DNA of 47,379 bases. Origin: Rhodothermales bacterium. GTDB lineage: Bacteria; Bacteroidota; Rhodothermia; Rhodothermales; Bin80. The notes below the pieces were generated by a model, which was given only the letters and a program-made list of their open reading frames with translations, was not told the DNA's origin and did no database searches. The translations under genes and the position numbers were made by a program. This document shows positions 1 to 8,577 of this stretch, one piece after another; positions within the stretch are counted from its first letter, which is position 1; every line of letters begins with the position of its first letter. The stretch lies in assembly GCA_028278205.1 (NCBI GenBank), contig JANQES010000033.1, forward strand, positions 1 through 47,379. The letters run 5' to 3'.

Positions 1-162
1 TTGTTTCTTCGATGGTATGGACGGAGCAGCTTGCGTGGCTAAGATATCAACCTGCATCTGGCCTTGCCAGATAACTCCCTGGAACCCATATTGAGCCAAA
101 AGTTTTTTTTGTACGTTTTTGTATTTTCTTGTGGTTTTATGTCAATCCTGGTTAAGAAGAAC

Positions 163-1110
163 ATGGGACGATATCGTTTACGTAACACAAAATATGAGGA
201 GTTAGAGCGGCTCCTCAAGAACAGTCGCGGGAAAAAAGATATTACGATACCCAGCCCTGATTCGAGAACCCTTACCAGGATGTATGAGGGTAAGAGCATT
301 AATGAACCAGTCCTTGAAAGAGTCTTTAACCTGATATCTCTAGAATGGGGAGACGATTTCTACGGCTTTCTTAAGGAGTTTTATAAATCAGAATCTACTA
401 CTCAGGACCATTTCATCACGGCTCCTATTAATACTCGACTGAAAGACCACAACAGATCTTCGTTGGGACGCAGAGTCGATGAGACCTTTCTCGCCATTCA
501 AAAAAACTTTGCAAACTTTCCCGCTCTCGAAAATGATGTGTTCTCACAAGCTATTCTGGAGGTTAGTCGTCATTATCTGGAGCAACTAAAAGAATGGTCT
601 CGTGGTGAGCTTTTTAGTCATTCTTCAGAGGCTTTCTACCATAACGTTGCTGTAGCTCTGTATGAACATGCAGAAGACACCGTCTTTTCTACCTGCATTC
701 CAAGATACTTGCACACCTGGGAGACCGAGCTTGGGCAAGAACTTCTTAGAGCCCATAAAGCTGCCAATGTCGATGTCACACGTGTTTTTCTGTTCGAAAA
801 GCGAGTGGACGTAAATGATGATGCCATCCACATCATGAGGAAGCAGGCGAAAGAGTACGGCATCAATGTCCGAGTCTTGATCGAAGAGTATAATCTTCCC
901 TATCGAGCCAGGCCCGGTGTGAGCAAGGATTTTACGATTGTAGACAATGGTACTATGATCGGAGTTACCGAGTGGAAGGATGGTAAAATAGGAGCCCGGT
1001 GGTATTTCGCAGACAACAACATCAAAGGGATGTATACCGAATTCAAGGAGAATATTATGAATACTAGCCAGAGTCTGGAAGAATTTCTAGAGAGCCGAAG
1101 CAGAGCATAG
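163..1110 (+). CDS. Protein of unknown function with HTH-like N-terminus and sensor/PLD-like C-terminal domain
   Basis: 315 aa from the ATG at 163. The frame stays open upstream to a TTG at 64, but those 33 residues are a hydrophobic stretch with no clear ribosome site, so I prefer 163, where aagaag lies just upstream. The N-terminal ~60 residues look like a small helical DNA-binding-like unit with a P-x-P-x-x-R-x-L-T-R-x(3)-G-K motif. Residues ~180-315 form an alternating beta/alpha domain with WETE, then VTRVFLF, then KDFTIVDNG. That domain pattern recurs in the protein at 12699-14000, and the N-terminal motif recurs in the protein at 14108-14611. Codon use is visibly more AT-rich than in the genes that follow, which suggests acquisition by transfer. 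I do not recognise the family with certainty; a degenerate phospholipase-D-like fold is a guess. Confidence 0.6.
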   Translation: MGRYRLRNTKYEELERLLKNSRGKKDITIPSPDSRTLTRMYEGKSINEPVLERVFNLISLEWGDDFYGFLKEFYKSESTTQDHFITAPINTRLKDHNRSSLGRRVDETFLAIQKNFANFPALENDVFSQAILEVSRHYLEQLKEWSRGELFSHSSEAFYHNVAVALYEHAEDTVFSTCIPRYLHTWETELGQELLRAHKAANVDVTRVFLFEKRVDVNDDAIHIMRKQAKEYGINVRVLIEEYNLPYRARPGVSKDFTIVDNGTMIGVTEWKDGKIGARWYFADNNIKGMYTEFKENIMNTSQSLEEFLESRSRA

Positions 1111-1136
1111 ATACCAACGTCGTGGCGACGCGCAGA

Positions 1137-1261
1137 CTCAGTAGATCCGGATTTCAGTACATCCCGGTCGCCGAACGGGATTTCTGGCGCGTATTCGTGC
1201 TTTTGGTCCCGTTCGGCGACCGGGACGTACTCGGGCATCGCCCAAATCCGGATCTACTGAG
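1137..1261. repeat. Nested inverted repeat, copy 1 of the GTACATCCCG family
   Basis: The outer arms CTCAGTAGATCCGGATTT (1137-1154) and their exact reverse complement (1244-1261) enclose inner arms at 1156-1180 and 1207-1231. Each inner arm is itself a near-perfect hairpin around CCCGGTCG/CGAACGGG. The inner element recurs at 31532-31596 without the outer arms. It fills the gap between the first gene and the oxygenase gene and has no T-run typical of a simple terminator. Confidence 0.85.
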
Positions 1262-1285
1262 ACTGCTGAAACGCACCAACTTCCC

Positions 1286-2314
1286 ATGACCCTTTCCTCA
1301 TCAACAAAAGACGACGGGCTGGCGTCTGTTCCGTTGATCGACATCAACCCATTGGTTACGGGCATCGGCGATGCGCAGGCTGTGGCCTCGAAAATCGGGC
1401 TGGCGTGCCGAGAGTACGGGTTTTTCTATATCGTCGGGCACGGCGTAGACGAAGGGTTGCAGCAGCGGTTAGACGATCTCAGCCGCCGGTTTTTCGCCCA
1501 GGATCTCGAAGAAAAACGCCGGATCCGCATGGTGCGTGGCGGCAAGGCGTGGCGAGGGTATTTTTCCCTCAGCGAAGAATTGACCTCCGGCAAGCCCGAC
1601 GCCAAAGAAGGCCTCTACTTCGGCGCCGAGTTGGGCGACGACGATCCCCGCGTGCGCGCCGGGCTGCCACTGCACGGGCCGAACCTGTTTCCGGAAAACA
1701 TGCCGCGCTTCCGCGAAACCGTCCTCGCCTACGTGGCCGCCCTGACCACGCTCGGCCACACCTTGATGACGGGCCTGGCCCTGAGCCTGGGCCTCGAACC
1801 CTCGTACTTCGCCGACCGCTACACCGCCGATCCGCTGATCCTGTTTCGCATCTTCCACTACCCGCCCGTGATCACTCCGCCCGGCGACGAAGCCCCCTGG
1901 GGCGTCGGCGAACACACCGATTACGGCGTGCTGACCATCCTCAAACAAGACGACACGGGCGGCCTCCAGGTCAAATCGCGGAATCGATGGATCGACGCGC
2001 CGCCGGTGCCCGGCTCGTTCGTCTGCAACATCGGCGATATGCTCGACCGCATGACGCGCGGGCGCTATCGCTCAACGCCGCACCGCGTGCGCAACGTGAC
2101 TACGCGCGGGCGGCTGTCGTTCCCTTTTTTCTTCGATCCCAACTTCGGCGCCCACATCCTGCCCATCGACCTGCCCGGCGCCGATACGCTGCACGACGAT
2201 AAGGACGAGCGGTGGGACAAAGCCAGCGTCCACGCCTTCGAAGGCACCTACGGCGATTATGTCTTGAACAAGGTCTCGAAGGTCTTCCCGGAGCTACGCC
2301 GAACGGTGAAGTGA
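1286..2314 (+). CDS. 2-oxoglutarate/Fe(II)-dependent oxygenase, isopenicillin N synthase-like family
   Basis: 342 aa. Proteins of this family use Fe(II), and usually 2-oxoglutarate and O2, to hydroxylate or oxidatively modify small molecules in the cytoplasm. The N-terminal DIOX_N-like part has PLIDINPL and GFFYIVGHG (residues ~16-53). The C-terminal jelly roll carries the iron triad H210-x-D212 (GEHTDYG) and H266 (STPHRV), followed by R276-x-S278, which binds 2-oxoglutarate in the family. The length is typical. The nearest bacterial relatives are generic isopenicillin N synthase family oxygenases, and the substrate cannot be read from the sequence. It is preceded by the nested repeat and followed by a single GATTTTA/GATTTTG repeat arm, and it is not obviously in an operon. 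Confidence 0.9.
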   Translation: MTLSSSTKDDGLASVPLIDINPLVTGIGDAQAVASKIGLACREYGFFYIVGHGVDEGLQQRLDDLSRRFFAQDLEEKRRIRMVRGGKAWRGYFSLSEELTSGKPDAKEGLYFGAELGDDDPRVRAGLPLHGPNLFPENMPRFRETVLAYVAALTTLGHTLMTGLALSLGLEPSYFADRYTADPLILFRIFHYPPVITPPGDEAPWGVGEHTDYGVLTILKQDDTGGLQVKSRNRWIDAPPVPGSFVCNIGDMLDRMTRGRYRSTPHRVRNVTTRGRLSFPFFFDPNFGAHILPIDLPGADTLHDDKDERWDKASVHAFEGTYGDYVLNKVSKVFPELRRTVK

Positions 2315-2317
2315 ATT

Positions 2318-2340
2318 GGGGATTTTAGATTTTGGATTTC
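2318..2340 (+). repeat. Single arm of the GATTTTG/GATTTTA heptamer repeat
   Basis: A run of GATTTTA and GATTTTG-like units starts just after the oxygenase stop codon. The same words form both arms of the inverted repeat at 39478-39551. No complementary arm is seen nearby, so this is probably a half element or a decayed copy. Confidence 0.6.
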
Positions 2341-2373
2341 TATCCTCTCAACGAATAGACTCGGAGACCCCCG

Positions 2374-2534
2374 ATGAGCATCACGCGGATCAACGAATTC
2401 ACGGCGCAGTTAAGTCGAGGCAGTGATCGTACGATACGGCTAACGGGAAATGACGGATCTGATGTAATTCAAAGATCCTGATCCGGGCCGATTCGACCGG
2501 ACTGCCAGACCGTTTTCCCGGAAGGGAGGATAGC
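2374..2534 (+). pseudogene. Possible relic of an ABM-type (antibiotic biosynthesis monooxygenase) gene
   Basis: A 35-codon reading frame starts with MSITRINEFTAQ, which looks like the opening of small ABM-domain monooxygenases. It stops at TGA after a stretch of unrelated residues. In another frame, KDPDPGRFDR follows, which resembles the mid-protein DPxxPGRFVV segment of the same family. The simplest reading is a gene that lost its middle and end through deletion and frameshift. The evidence is by eye and short, so alignment to full-length ABM proteins is needed. Confidence 0.25.
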
Positions 2535-3644
2535 ATGGAGCGACCAATCGATTACTTGCGGGCGGAATGCCTGATGCTGGTGCAGAACTTCGAGACGTTC
2601 TGGGCCTACTACCATCAGAGCGGGGGGCACCTCTTCGACCAGGAATGCCGCCGGGCCGCCGACCTGTTCCTCTCGGTGCTCGATGAACTGACCGAGAAAG
2701 ACCCCGGCATCAAAGAAACCTTCTACCTCGAACTGCGAGGCGCTGCCGCCGAACACCTCGAAAAGCTTCAGGGTTGGGCCAAGAGCAGCGAACCGTTTCC
2801 GTTTCCCAGAGGCGCCTTCAGCCGCTTTGCGCTGTTCATCTACCTGTGGGAAGTCAAGGAATATCTCGTCGATAAGCTGGGCTTCGTCCGGACGTTGCCC
2901 ATGAGCCTGACGAGCGAGGAGATCGAACATTCGCGGCATGTGGTGCGCTGGAAAGGCCATCTGCCCTACGCCGCGCTCACGGGCGATCCGAACAAGCTCC
3001 TGCGCGAAGCCTCCGACACCCAGACCATCGTCGTCGTCGGAGACATCCGCCGCTCGCAGGATCTGATGACCTACTCGGTCAATCCGCAGGATTTCTCGCA
3101 GCGCATGGTCGAGTTCATCACCGTCACGCGCCACCTGATCGATAAATACGGCGGGCTCTTCGACAAATTTACGGGCGACGGCTTCGTGGCCTATTTCAAC
3201 GAGGCCGTCTGCCTGACCGCCGGCGTTGACTACGTCGAGGCGTTTTTGTCGTTCATCTACGAAGAACTCGATTTCAGCCGCGACCACTTCGCCGAGTGGT
3301 CGAAGTGCCTGCGGAAGCTGCCCGAAGAAGAGATCGGTCTGGCTATCGGGGCTGACATGGGCAAGATCGAATTTAACGACCTCGACCACCACCTCGTGGC
3401 CGTCGGCGAGCCGCTGGTGTGGGGCGCGCGTATGGAAGCCGTGGCCAAAGCCAACGAGGTCATCGTCAATAACTTACTCTACGGCACGCTGGCCGAGCAC
3501 GTGGGCTTCGAGTTTGAACACCGGCAGGGCAAGACGAAGACGGGCGAGGCCTTCCTGGGCCGCGTGCTGGTCTTCAACGACGCCTGCGATTTTGAACCCG
3601 CCGTGCCGGCCTCGGCCCAACCCAACGGCCTGCGCGCCGCTTAA
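2535..3644 (+). CDS. Class III nucleotidyl (adenylate/guanylate) cyclase
   Basis: 369 aa. It is predicted to make cAMP or cGMP from the nucleoside triphosphate. Residues ~1-160 are a mostly helical unit I do not recognise. Residues ~163-350 are the cyclase homology domain: VVVGDIRRS with the first metal aspartate D170, then DKFTGDGFVAYF with the second metal aspartate D215, then GLAIGADMGKIEF and GEPLVWGARMEA. In the last motif the Arg of the usual N-x-A-A-R signature is kept but the Asn position is Trp, which could lower activity or change its control. There is no membrane segment, so it is cytosolic. A purine-rich site (gggaggat) precedes the ATG. Two genes with cyclic-nucleotide-binding domains lie 1.7-4.8 kb downstream on the same strand, which suggests they read its product. 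Confidence 0.85.
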   Translation: MERPIDYLRAECLMLVQNFETFWAYYHQSGGHLFDQECRRAADLFLSVLDELTEKDPGIKETFYLELRGAAAEHLEKLQGWAKSSEPFPFPRGAFSRFALFIYLWEVKEYLVDKLGFVRTLPMSLTSEEIEHSRHVVRWKGHLPYAALTGDPNKLLREASDTQTIVVVGDIRRSQDLMTYSVNPQDFSQRMVEFITVTRHLIDKYGGLFDKFTGDGFVAYFNEAVCLTAGVDYVEAFLSFIYEELDFSRDHFAEWSKCLRKLPEEEIGLAIGADMGKIEFNDLDHHLVAVGEPLVWGARMEAVAKANEVIVNNLLYGTLAEHVGFEFEHRQGKTKTGEAFLGRVLVFNDACDFEPAVPASAQPNGLRAA

Positions 3645-4000
3645 TAGATCATACCGCGAATCCCGCCAACGAATGGGAGTATTCTCCAGAGGCAATTGGG
3701 ATTTATCCCCATGGTCAAACGATCATAAATAACGGAAATTCTTACACGCTGAAACCCGCCGTACCGAATCTGCTGTAGTGGTCACAGGGCATCTCGACCC
3801 GGCAGAAGGCGCTCTTGAAGTTAGTAATCGAGCGGATTCAGTACGATTTACCCCCACGAAAAAACGCCGGGGGGCCTGCATCCTCACTCCTCTTCTGTTT
3901 CTGTTGAAGAAACCAGTCTTCGAGCACCCGTTCCGGGGTGATCTCGCGCGGTGGTGATGTGCCCCTTCCATACCACTAAATGATGGGCGAGGTGCCCCTA

Positions 4001-4066
4001 TTGCGTACTGCGTACTTCGTATTGCATAGGGTACCTTTTCTACGGAGTACGCAATACGAAGTACTC
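4001..4066. repeat. Heptamer-built inverted repeat (TACTGCG/TACTTCG family), copy 1
   Basis: The left arm reads TACTGCG, TACTTCG, TATTGCA as near-heptamer units (4006-4026), and the right arm (4041-4066) is its imperfect reverse complement. The 500-base gap 3645-4144 between cyclase and response regulator holds no convincing gene, and this repeat is its only clear structure. Related copies lie at 5088-5177 and 15551-15619. Confidence 0.8.
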
Positions 4067-4144
4067 ATCCGATGCACCCAGCACTATCACAGTGTCAGCG
4101 CATCAAGTATCTAAATCAGGTTATGTGAACCAACAGGTGAAGCC

Positions 4145-5083
4145 ATGCCGCTTGCCAAGATTCCACCCCCGCAAAACCACAAAATCCTCATCGTCGACGA
4201 CGAGCCCGACGTCCACCAGATCACCAAGTTGAGCTTGAAAGGGCTTCAGGTGCGAGGCCGCGAGATCCAGTATCTCTCGGCCACCACGGGCGAAGAAGCC
4301 GTCCGCACGATGCAGGCCCACCCCGACGTGGCCGTGATCCTGCTCGACGTGGTGATGGAGACCAACTCCGCCGGGCTCGACGCCTGCCGCGCCATCCGCC
4401 AGACGCTGGGCAATCCGTTCGTGCGCATCCTGCTGCGCACGGGCTTCCCCGGCGAAGCGCCCGAACGAGAAACCATCGATACGTTCGACCTCGACGGCTA
4501 TCTGCCCAAGGCCGAGTTGACCTCGGCGCGGCTCTACGCCTCCGTCCGGACGGCGCTCAAGGCCTGGGAAGAACTCGTCGAACTCGAACGCCACCGCGAA
4601 CTGCTGGCCGAGATCCACGAGGGCATCCTCTCGCTCCACAGCTTTGCGCCGCTCGACGAGACGCTCAACCGCATCCTGGAGACCGCCGTGGAGGTAAGCC
4701 CGACGCCGTTGGGCATGCTCCAACTCGAAACCTTCGACGACCAGGGCAACCCCCGCCGCCTGTTCCTCCTTCAATCGACCGCCTCGGATGCGGCGCAGGC
4801 CGAGGCGGCGGCGCAGGCGGCCACGGCCCGCATCGTCCAACACCTGGCGACGCAGGAACGCCGGCAGGCCGGCCCCGTCGAGGGCGGCTATCTGGTGCCG
4901 TTGACCCTGCATCGCGAACTCGGCCACGGCTGGTTCTTCCTGGCCGACGTGACGCCCGATCCGCTGGCGGCGATGGCGCTGCCGCTTTTGGCTGCTCATG
5001 CATCCAACGCGCTCTACGCCGCCGTGGCCCAGGCCCTGCTCGAAGGCCGCGAAGGTTCGATCTTCGATTCGTTTTCGATTTGA
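4145..5083 (+). CDS. Response regulator with C-terminal GAF/DUF3369-like domain
   Basis: 312 aa. The REC domain occupies residues ~12-135, with the acidic pocket at D18/D19, phospho-acceptor D68 (ILLDVVM), T99 (LLRTG) and K122 (YLPKAEL). The rest (~140-300) is an alpha/beta region like the DUF3369/GAF-type output domain found after REC domains, with no DNA-binding or HD-GYP module. It therefore probably acts through protein contacts or a small ligand rather than by binding promoters. It precedes a nitrate transporter-kinase-reductase run on the same strand, and the kinase at 7315-8577 is a plausible phosphate donor (inference from location). The start ATG follows an aacaggtga stretch. Confidence 0.88.
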   Translation: MPLAKIPPPQNHKILIVDDEPDVHQITKLSLKGLQVRGREIQYLSATTGEEAVRTMQAHPDVAVILLDVVMETNSAGLDACRAIRQTLGNPFVRILLRTGFPGEAPERETIDTFDLDGYLPKAELTSARLYASVRTALKAWEELVELERHRELLAEIHEGILSLHSFAPLDETLNRILETAVEVSPTPLGMLQLETFDDQGNPRRLFLLQSTASDAAQAEAAAQAATARIVQHLATQERRQAGPVEGGYLVPLTLHRELGHGWFFLADVTPDPLAAMALPLLAAHASNALYAAVAQALLEGREGSIFDSFSI

Positions 5084-5087
5084 CTTG

Positions 5088-5177
<90 letters not shown>

Positions 5178-5202
5178 ATCTCTCTACAACCTCCCTCTTA
5201 GT

Positions 5203-5326
5203 AATGCGAATTCTGCGTTGAAATAGGAAGCCATTGAAAACAAGCTAAAAACGGCGTAAACCATACCTGCCAGGTTTCCAAAACCTGGCAGGTATGATCA
5301 AATTTCCCAACCCTTAACTCGCATTA
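5203..5326. repeat. MITE-like segment with central perfect 15-bp palindrome
   Basis: Ends TAATGCGAATT (5203-5213) and AACTCGCATTA (5316-5326) are inverted copies with one mismatch. Near the centre, ATACCTGCCAGGTTT (5263-5277) and its exact reverse complement (5281-5295) form a hairpin with a 3-base loop. There is no coding capacity. It sits directly upstream of the transporter gene and could affect its expression or simply be a non-autonomous element. Confidence 0.55.
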
Positions 5327-5345
5327 GTACAAAACAAGTAGTTCT

Positions 5346-7439
5346 ATGTCTGCTGATCGTAAATCAGCCATCACCGCGTTGGTGATGAGCACCCTCGCAT
5401 TCACAGTGTGCTTTGCATGCTGGGTGATTAATGCGGTGCTGGCGACGTACCTCGTCAGCACCGGCACGTTTTCTTTCGACCAGGGGCAGCTCGGCTGGCT
5501 GCTGGCGCTTCCGATCCTCACCGGCGCGCTGAGCCGCGTGCCGCTGGGCATCATGACGGACAAATACGGCGGGCGGACCGTCTTCACGGTCGTGATGCTG
5601 GCTGTCTCCGCGGCGATGTTCATGCTGTCTTTTGCCGACAGCTATAGCGATTTTCTGTGGGCGAGCCTGGCCTTCGGGCTGGCCGGCGGCAGCTTTGCCG
5701 TGGGCGTGGGCTACGTCTCGGTGTGGTTCGAGAAGAAGCGGCAGGGCACGGCCCTGGGCATCTTTGGCATGGGCAATGCCGGCGCGGCGGCCACCACGAT
5801 GCTGGCCCCCTCGCTGCTGGTGATGTTCACCGACGGCGGCGCCGTGGCCGAAGGCTGGCGCATGCTCCCGAAAGCCTACGCCGCCCTGATGGTGGTCATG
5901 GCCCTCGCCTTCTTCTTGCTGACCAAGCATCGCGTGGCCCCGCAAAGCCAGAGCAAACCCAAGACGCTCGGCCAACGGCTCAAGCCGCTGAAAAACATCG
6001 TCGTCTGGCGCTTCGGGTTGTACTATTTCCTCGTCTTCGGCTCGTTCGTGGCGCTGGCCCAGTGGATCGTGCCCTACAGCGTCAACGTCTACCAGATGTC
6101 GGTGGCGCAGGCGGGTCTGCTGGCGGCGGCCTTCAGCCTCCCCTCCGGTGTGATTCGCGCGGCGGGCGGCTGGCTCTCGGATAAGTTCGGCGCCCGTACG
6201 GTGATGCGGTGGGTCTTCCTGAGCTGCATCGTCGCCTGCGCCATCCTGTCGATTCCCAAGATGAACATCAACTCGCCGGGCGAAGGTGTCACGGCCAAAG
6301 CCGGCGGCACCGTCACCGAAGTCTCGGAAACGAGCATCGCCGTCGGCGACAAAGTCTACGACCTGATCCCGCCCCCGGCAGAGATCCCCGCCGACATCGA
6401 CCCCGGCACGATGGTGCTGCCGAGCGTGACGAGCTGGCAAGAGCCCGCCGTGACCGCCGGCGCGACAGTCCAGAAAAAACAGCTTCTCGCGCGCGGCGTC
6501 ACCAACATCTACTACCCGTCGAACATGTGGATTTTCGCCCTGCTGATCATCGTCTTCGGCGTGGCCACGGGCGTGGGCAAAGCGGGCGTCTACAAGTTCA
6601 TCCCCGACCAGTTTCCCAATGACGTCGGCGCCGTCGGCGGCATGGTGGGCCTGCTGGGCGCGCTCGGCGGCTTCTTCTTCCCCCCCGTCTTCGGCTACCT
6701 CCTCGAAGCCATGGGGCTGTGGTCGAGTTGCTGGATCGTGCTGATGGCGATTTCGGTGATCTGCCTGTTCTGGATGGAGCGCGTGGCGCGCAAGATCGAG
6801 CATGAAGAGGCGCCCGAACTGTCTGAACTCATGGAACGCCGCCCCAGCCTGAACCTCGGCGAGCCTGTGCTGATGACCTCCGGCAAAGAAGCCAAGACCG
6901 TCGAAATGCTCTTGCAGGGCCTGCCTTTCTTCGGCAACCTGACGCCGGAGCAACTCAAGCAGGTAGCCCGGCTGGGCCGGATGCAATCGGTCGAAGCCAG
7001 CACCGTCGTCTTCGAAGAGCACGATCCGGGCGATACGCTCTACGTGATTCTCGAAGGCGGCGTGCGCGTCTACAACACCGGCGCCGGCAGCGAGGTCGAA
7101 CTGGCCCGCTTCAAAGCCGGCGATTTCTTCGGCGAACTGGCCCTGATCGATGGCAGGCCGCGCTCGGCAGCCGTGGCGACGCTGGCGCCGTGTCGGTTCT
7201 TCCTGCTGGGCCGCACTGACTTTTTGAACCTCCTCTCGAAGTCGCCCTGGATGCTTTCCGACGTGCTCGTCGGGCTCAGCACGCGGCTGCGGGAGACCTC
7301 GGAGAAGATGAGCAATGACCGTAGAAAGTTATCTGAGAAAGGTACCCTTCCTCCGGGACCTGACCGAGGAAGCCTTGCGCGACCTGACGCGCCTCGGGAC
7401 GACGCGGACCGCCAGAACCGGCGAGATACTATTTCGTGA
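5346..7439 (+). CDS. NarK-type nitrate/nitrite MFS transporter fused to a cyclic-nucleotide-binding domain
   Basis: 697 aa, much longer than ordinary NarK proteins (~400-480 aa). Residues ~8-490 are a major facilitator of the nitrate/nitrite porter type: MTDKYGGRT loop, then GGSFAVGVGYVSVWF and GIFGMGNAGAAAT, the region of the family's nitrate signature. A soluble insert of ~80 residues (~306-390, beta-rich, Pro/Val/Thr-rich) interrupts the second half of the permease. Residues ~519-640 form a cyclic-nucleotide-binding domain with FFGELALIDGRPRSA, which keeps the Glu and Arg that hold the sugar and phosphate of cAMP/cGMP in the family. The last ~38 residues overlap the next gene in another frame and look untypical. 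It likely imports nitrate, with activity possibly gated by a cyclic nucleotide (inference). Confidence 0.88.
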   Translation: MSADRKSAITALVMSTLAFTVCFACWVINAVLATYLVSTGTFSFDQGQLGWLLALPILTGALSRVPLGIMTDKYGGRTVFTVVMLAVSAAMFMLSFADSYSDFLWASLAFGLAGGSFAVGVGYVSVWFEKKRQGTALGIFGMGNAGAAATTMLAPSLLVMFTDGGAVAEGWRMLPKAYAALMVVMALAFFLLTKHRVAPQSQSKPKTLGQRLKPLKNIVVWRFGLYYFLVFGSFVALAQWIVPYSVNVYQMSVAQAGLLAAAFSLPSGVIRAAGGWLSDKFGARTVMRWVFLSCIVACAILSIPKMNINSPGEGVTAKAGGTVTEVSETSIAVGDKVYDLIPPPAEIPADIDPGTMVLPSVTSWQEPAVTAGATVQKKQLLARGVTNIYYPSNMWIFALLIIVFGVATGVGKAGVYKFIPDQFPNDVGAVGGMVGLLGALGGFFFPPVFGYLLEAMGLWSSCWIVLMAISVICLFWMERVARKIEHEEAPELSELMERRPSLNLGEPVLMTSGKEAKTVEMLLQGLPFFGNLTPEQLKQVARLGRMQSVEASTVVFEEHDPGDTLYVILEGGVRVYNTGAGSEVELARFKAGDFFGELALIDGRPRSAAVATLAPCRFFLLGRTDFLNLLSKSPWMLSDVLVGLSTRLRETSEKMSNDRRKLSEKGTLPPGPDRGSLARPDAPRDDADRQNRRDTIS

Positions 7440-8577
7440 AGGTGATCCCGGAGACGCCCTCTACGTCGTGCTCAGCGGCGCCGTCTCGGTGCACAGCCTC
7501 GACGATCAGGGCGAGGAAGTCGAACTGGCACGGTTCCAACCCGGCGCCTTCTTCGGCGAACTCGCCCTGATCGACGCCGAGCCTCGCTCGGCCACGGGCG
7601 TCGTCGTAGAGGATTCCGACCTCTTCAGACTCGACCGCGCGGCCTTCCTGGGCCTGCTCGACCGCGCCCACCCGATGCTCAAGGATCTGCTGGCCGGCCT
7701 CAGCGCCAAGATCCGCAACAACAACGTGCAGTACTTCGAGTTGCGCTTGCAAAAAGAGCGGCTCCGGGCGCAGGCCGAGATCGACCGGCACCGGTCGATC
7801 TCGCAGATGGTGGCCGGCGTGGCGCACGAGATCAACACGCCGCTGGGCATCGTCAACAACGCCGCCAGCCTGATCACCGAGATGATCACGCCCAAGGCCA
7901 TCCCGGCTTTGGCCAAAGACGCCCGCGCCGAGGCTGTCCTGACCGACCTGCACGACGCTGCGACGCTCATCCAGAACAACATCGTCCGCGCCGGGCAACT
8001 CATCGAGGCGTTCAAAAACCTCTCGGTGCGCAACGTCACCGGACGCAAAGAGCAGGTGGATTTCGGCGGGCTCACCGAAGAGGCCGTCGGGCTCTACCGG
8101 CTCAAGGCGCAGCAGTCGCGCCTGCGTCTTGAGGTGATCGATGAACTGGGCGAGGCCGGGCGCACCTGGGAAGGCTTTCCGGGCCATTACACGCAGGTCA
8201 TCCTCAACCTGCTGACCAACATCGACCGCTATGCCTACCCGGACGGACAAGGCGGCGCCGTGAAAGTGACCGTCGCCCAGGAAAACAGCCCCCGGAAGGC
8301 GCCCCGCTTCCGCGTCGTGGTCGAGGACTTCGGGCGCGGTATCCCCGAAAAGGATCTCCCGAAGGTCTTTGACGCCTTTTTTACGACCGGACGCGCCATC
8401 GGCGGGACGGGCCTGGGGCTTGCCATCGCGCATAACCTCGTCACGTCGGCGCTGCAAGGAACGATCTGTATCGCCTCAGAGCCCGGCGAGGGCACGCGTG
8501 TGGTGATGCGCCTGCCCAAAATCGTCGAAGATGAACCCGCAGAAGAAGCGCCAAGACTCAACGAACGGCCATGCTAA
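7315..8577 (+). CDS. Histidine kinase with N-terminal cyclic-nucleotide-binding domain
   Basis: 420 aa, cytosolic. Residues 1-125 form a cyclic-nucleotide-binding domain with FFGELALIDAEPRSA (residues 79-93), the same phosphate-binding cassette as in the preceding transporter. A helical linker leads to the HisKA dimerisation domain with phospho-site H171 (VAGVAHEINTPLG). The HATPase domain has N-box VILNLLTNIDRYAYP, G1 DFGRGIP and G2 GGTGLGLAI. The start at 7315 is needed for a complete binding domain, so the gene overlaps the transporter gene by 125 bases. It overlaps the reductase gene by 7 bases, indicating tight co-transcription. It is predicted to sense cAMP/cGMP and phosphorylate a regulator such as that at 4145-5083. 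Confidence 0.9.
   Translation: MTVESYLRKVPFLRDLTEEALRDLTRLGTTRTARTGEILFREGDPGDALYVVLSGAVSVHSLDDQGEEVELARFQPGAFFGELALIDAEPRSATGVVVEDSDLFRLDRAAFLGLLDRAHPMLKDLLAGLSAKIRNNNVQYFELRLQKERLRAQAEIDRHRSISQMVAGVAHEINTPLGIVNNAASLITEMITPKAIPALAKDARAEAVLTDLHDAATLIQNNIVRAGQLIEAFKNLSVRNVTGRKEQVDFGGLTEEAVGLYRLKAQQSRLRLEVIDELGEAGRTWEGFPGHYTQVILNLLTNIDRYAYPDGQGGAVKVTVAQENSPRKAPRFRVVVEDFGRGIPEKDLPKVFDAFFTTGRAIGGTGLGLAIAHNLVTSALQGTICIASEPGEGTRVVMRLPKIVEDEPAEEAPRLNERPC

Noticed and set aside
64..162. Upstream TTG start for the first gene, giving a hydrophobic N-terminus
   Set aside because: No ribosome site, and the hydrophobic run is not a good signal peptide. The start at 163 fits better.
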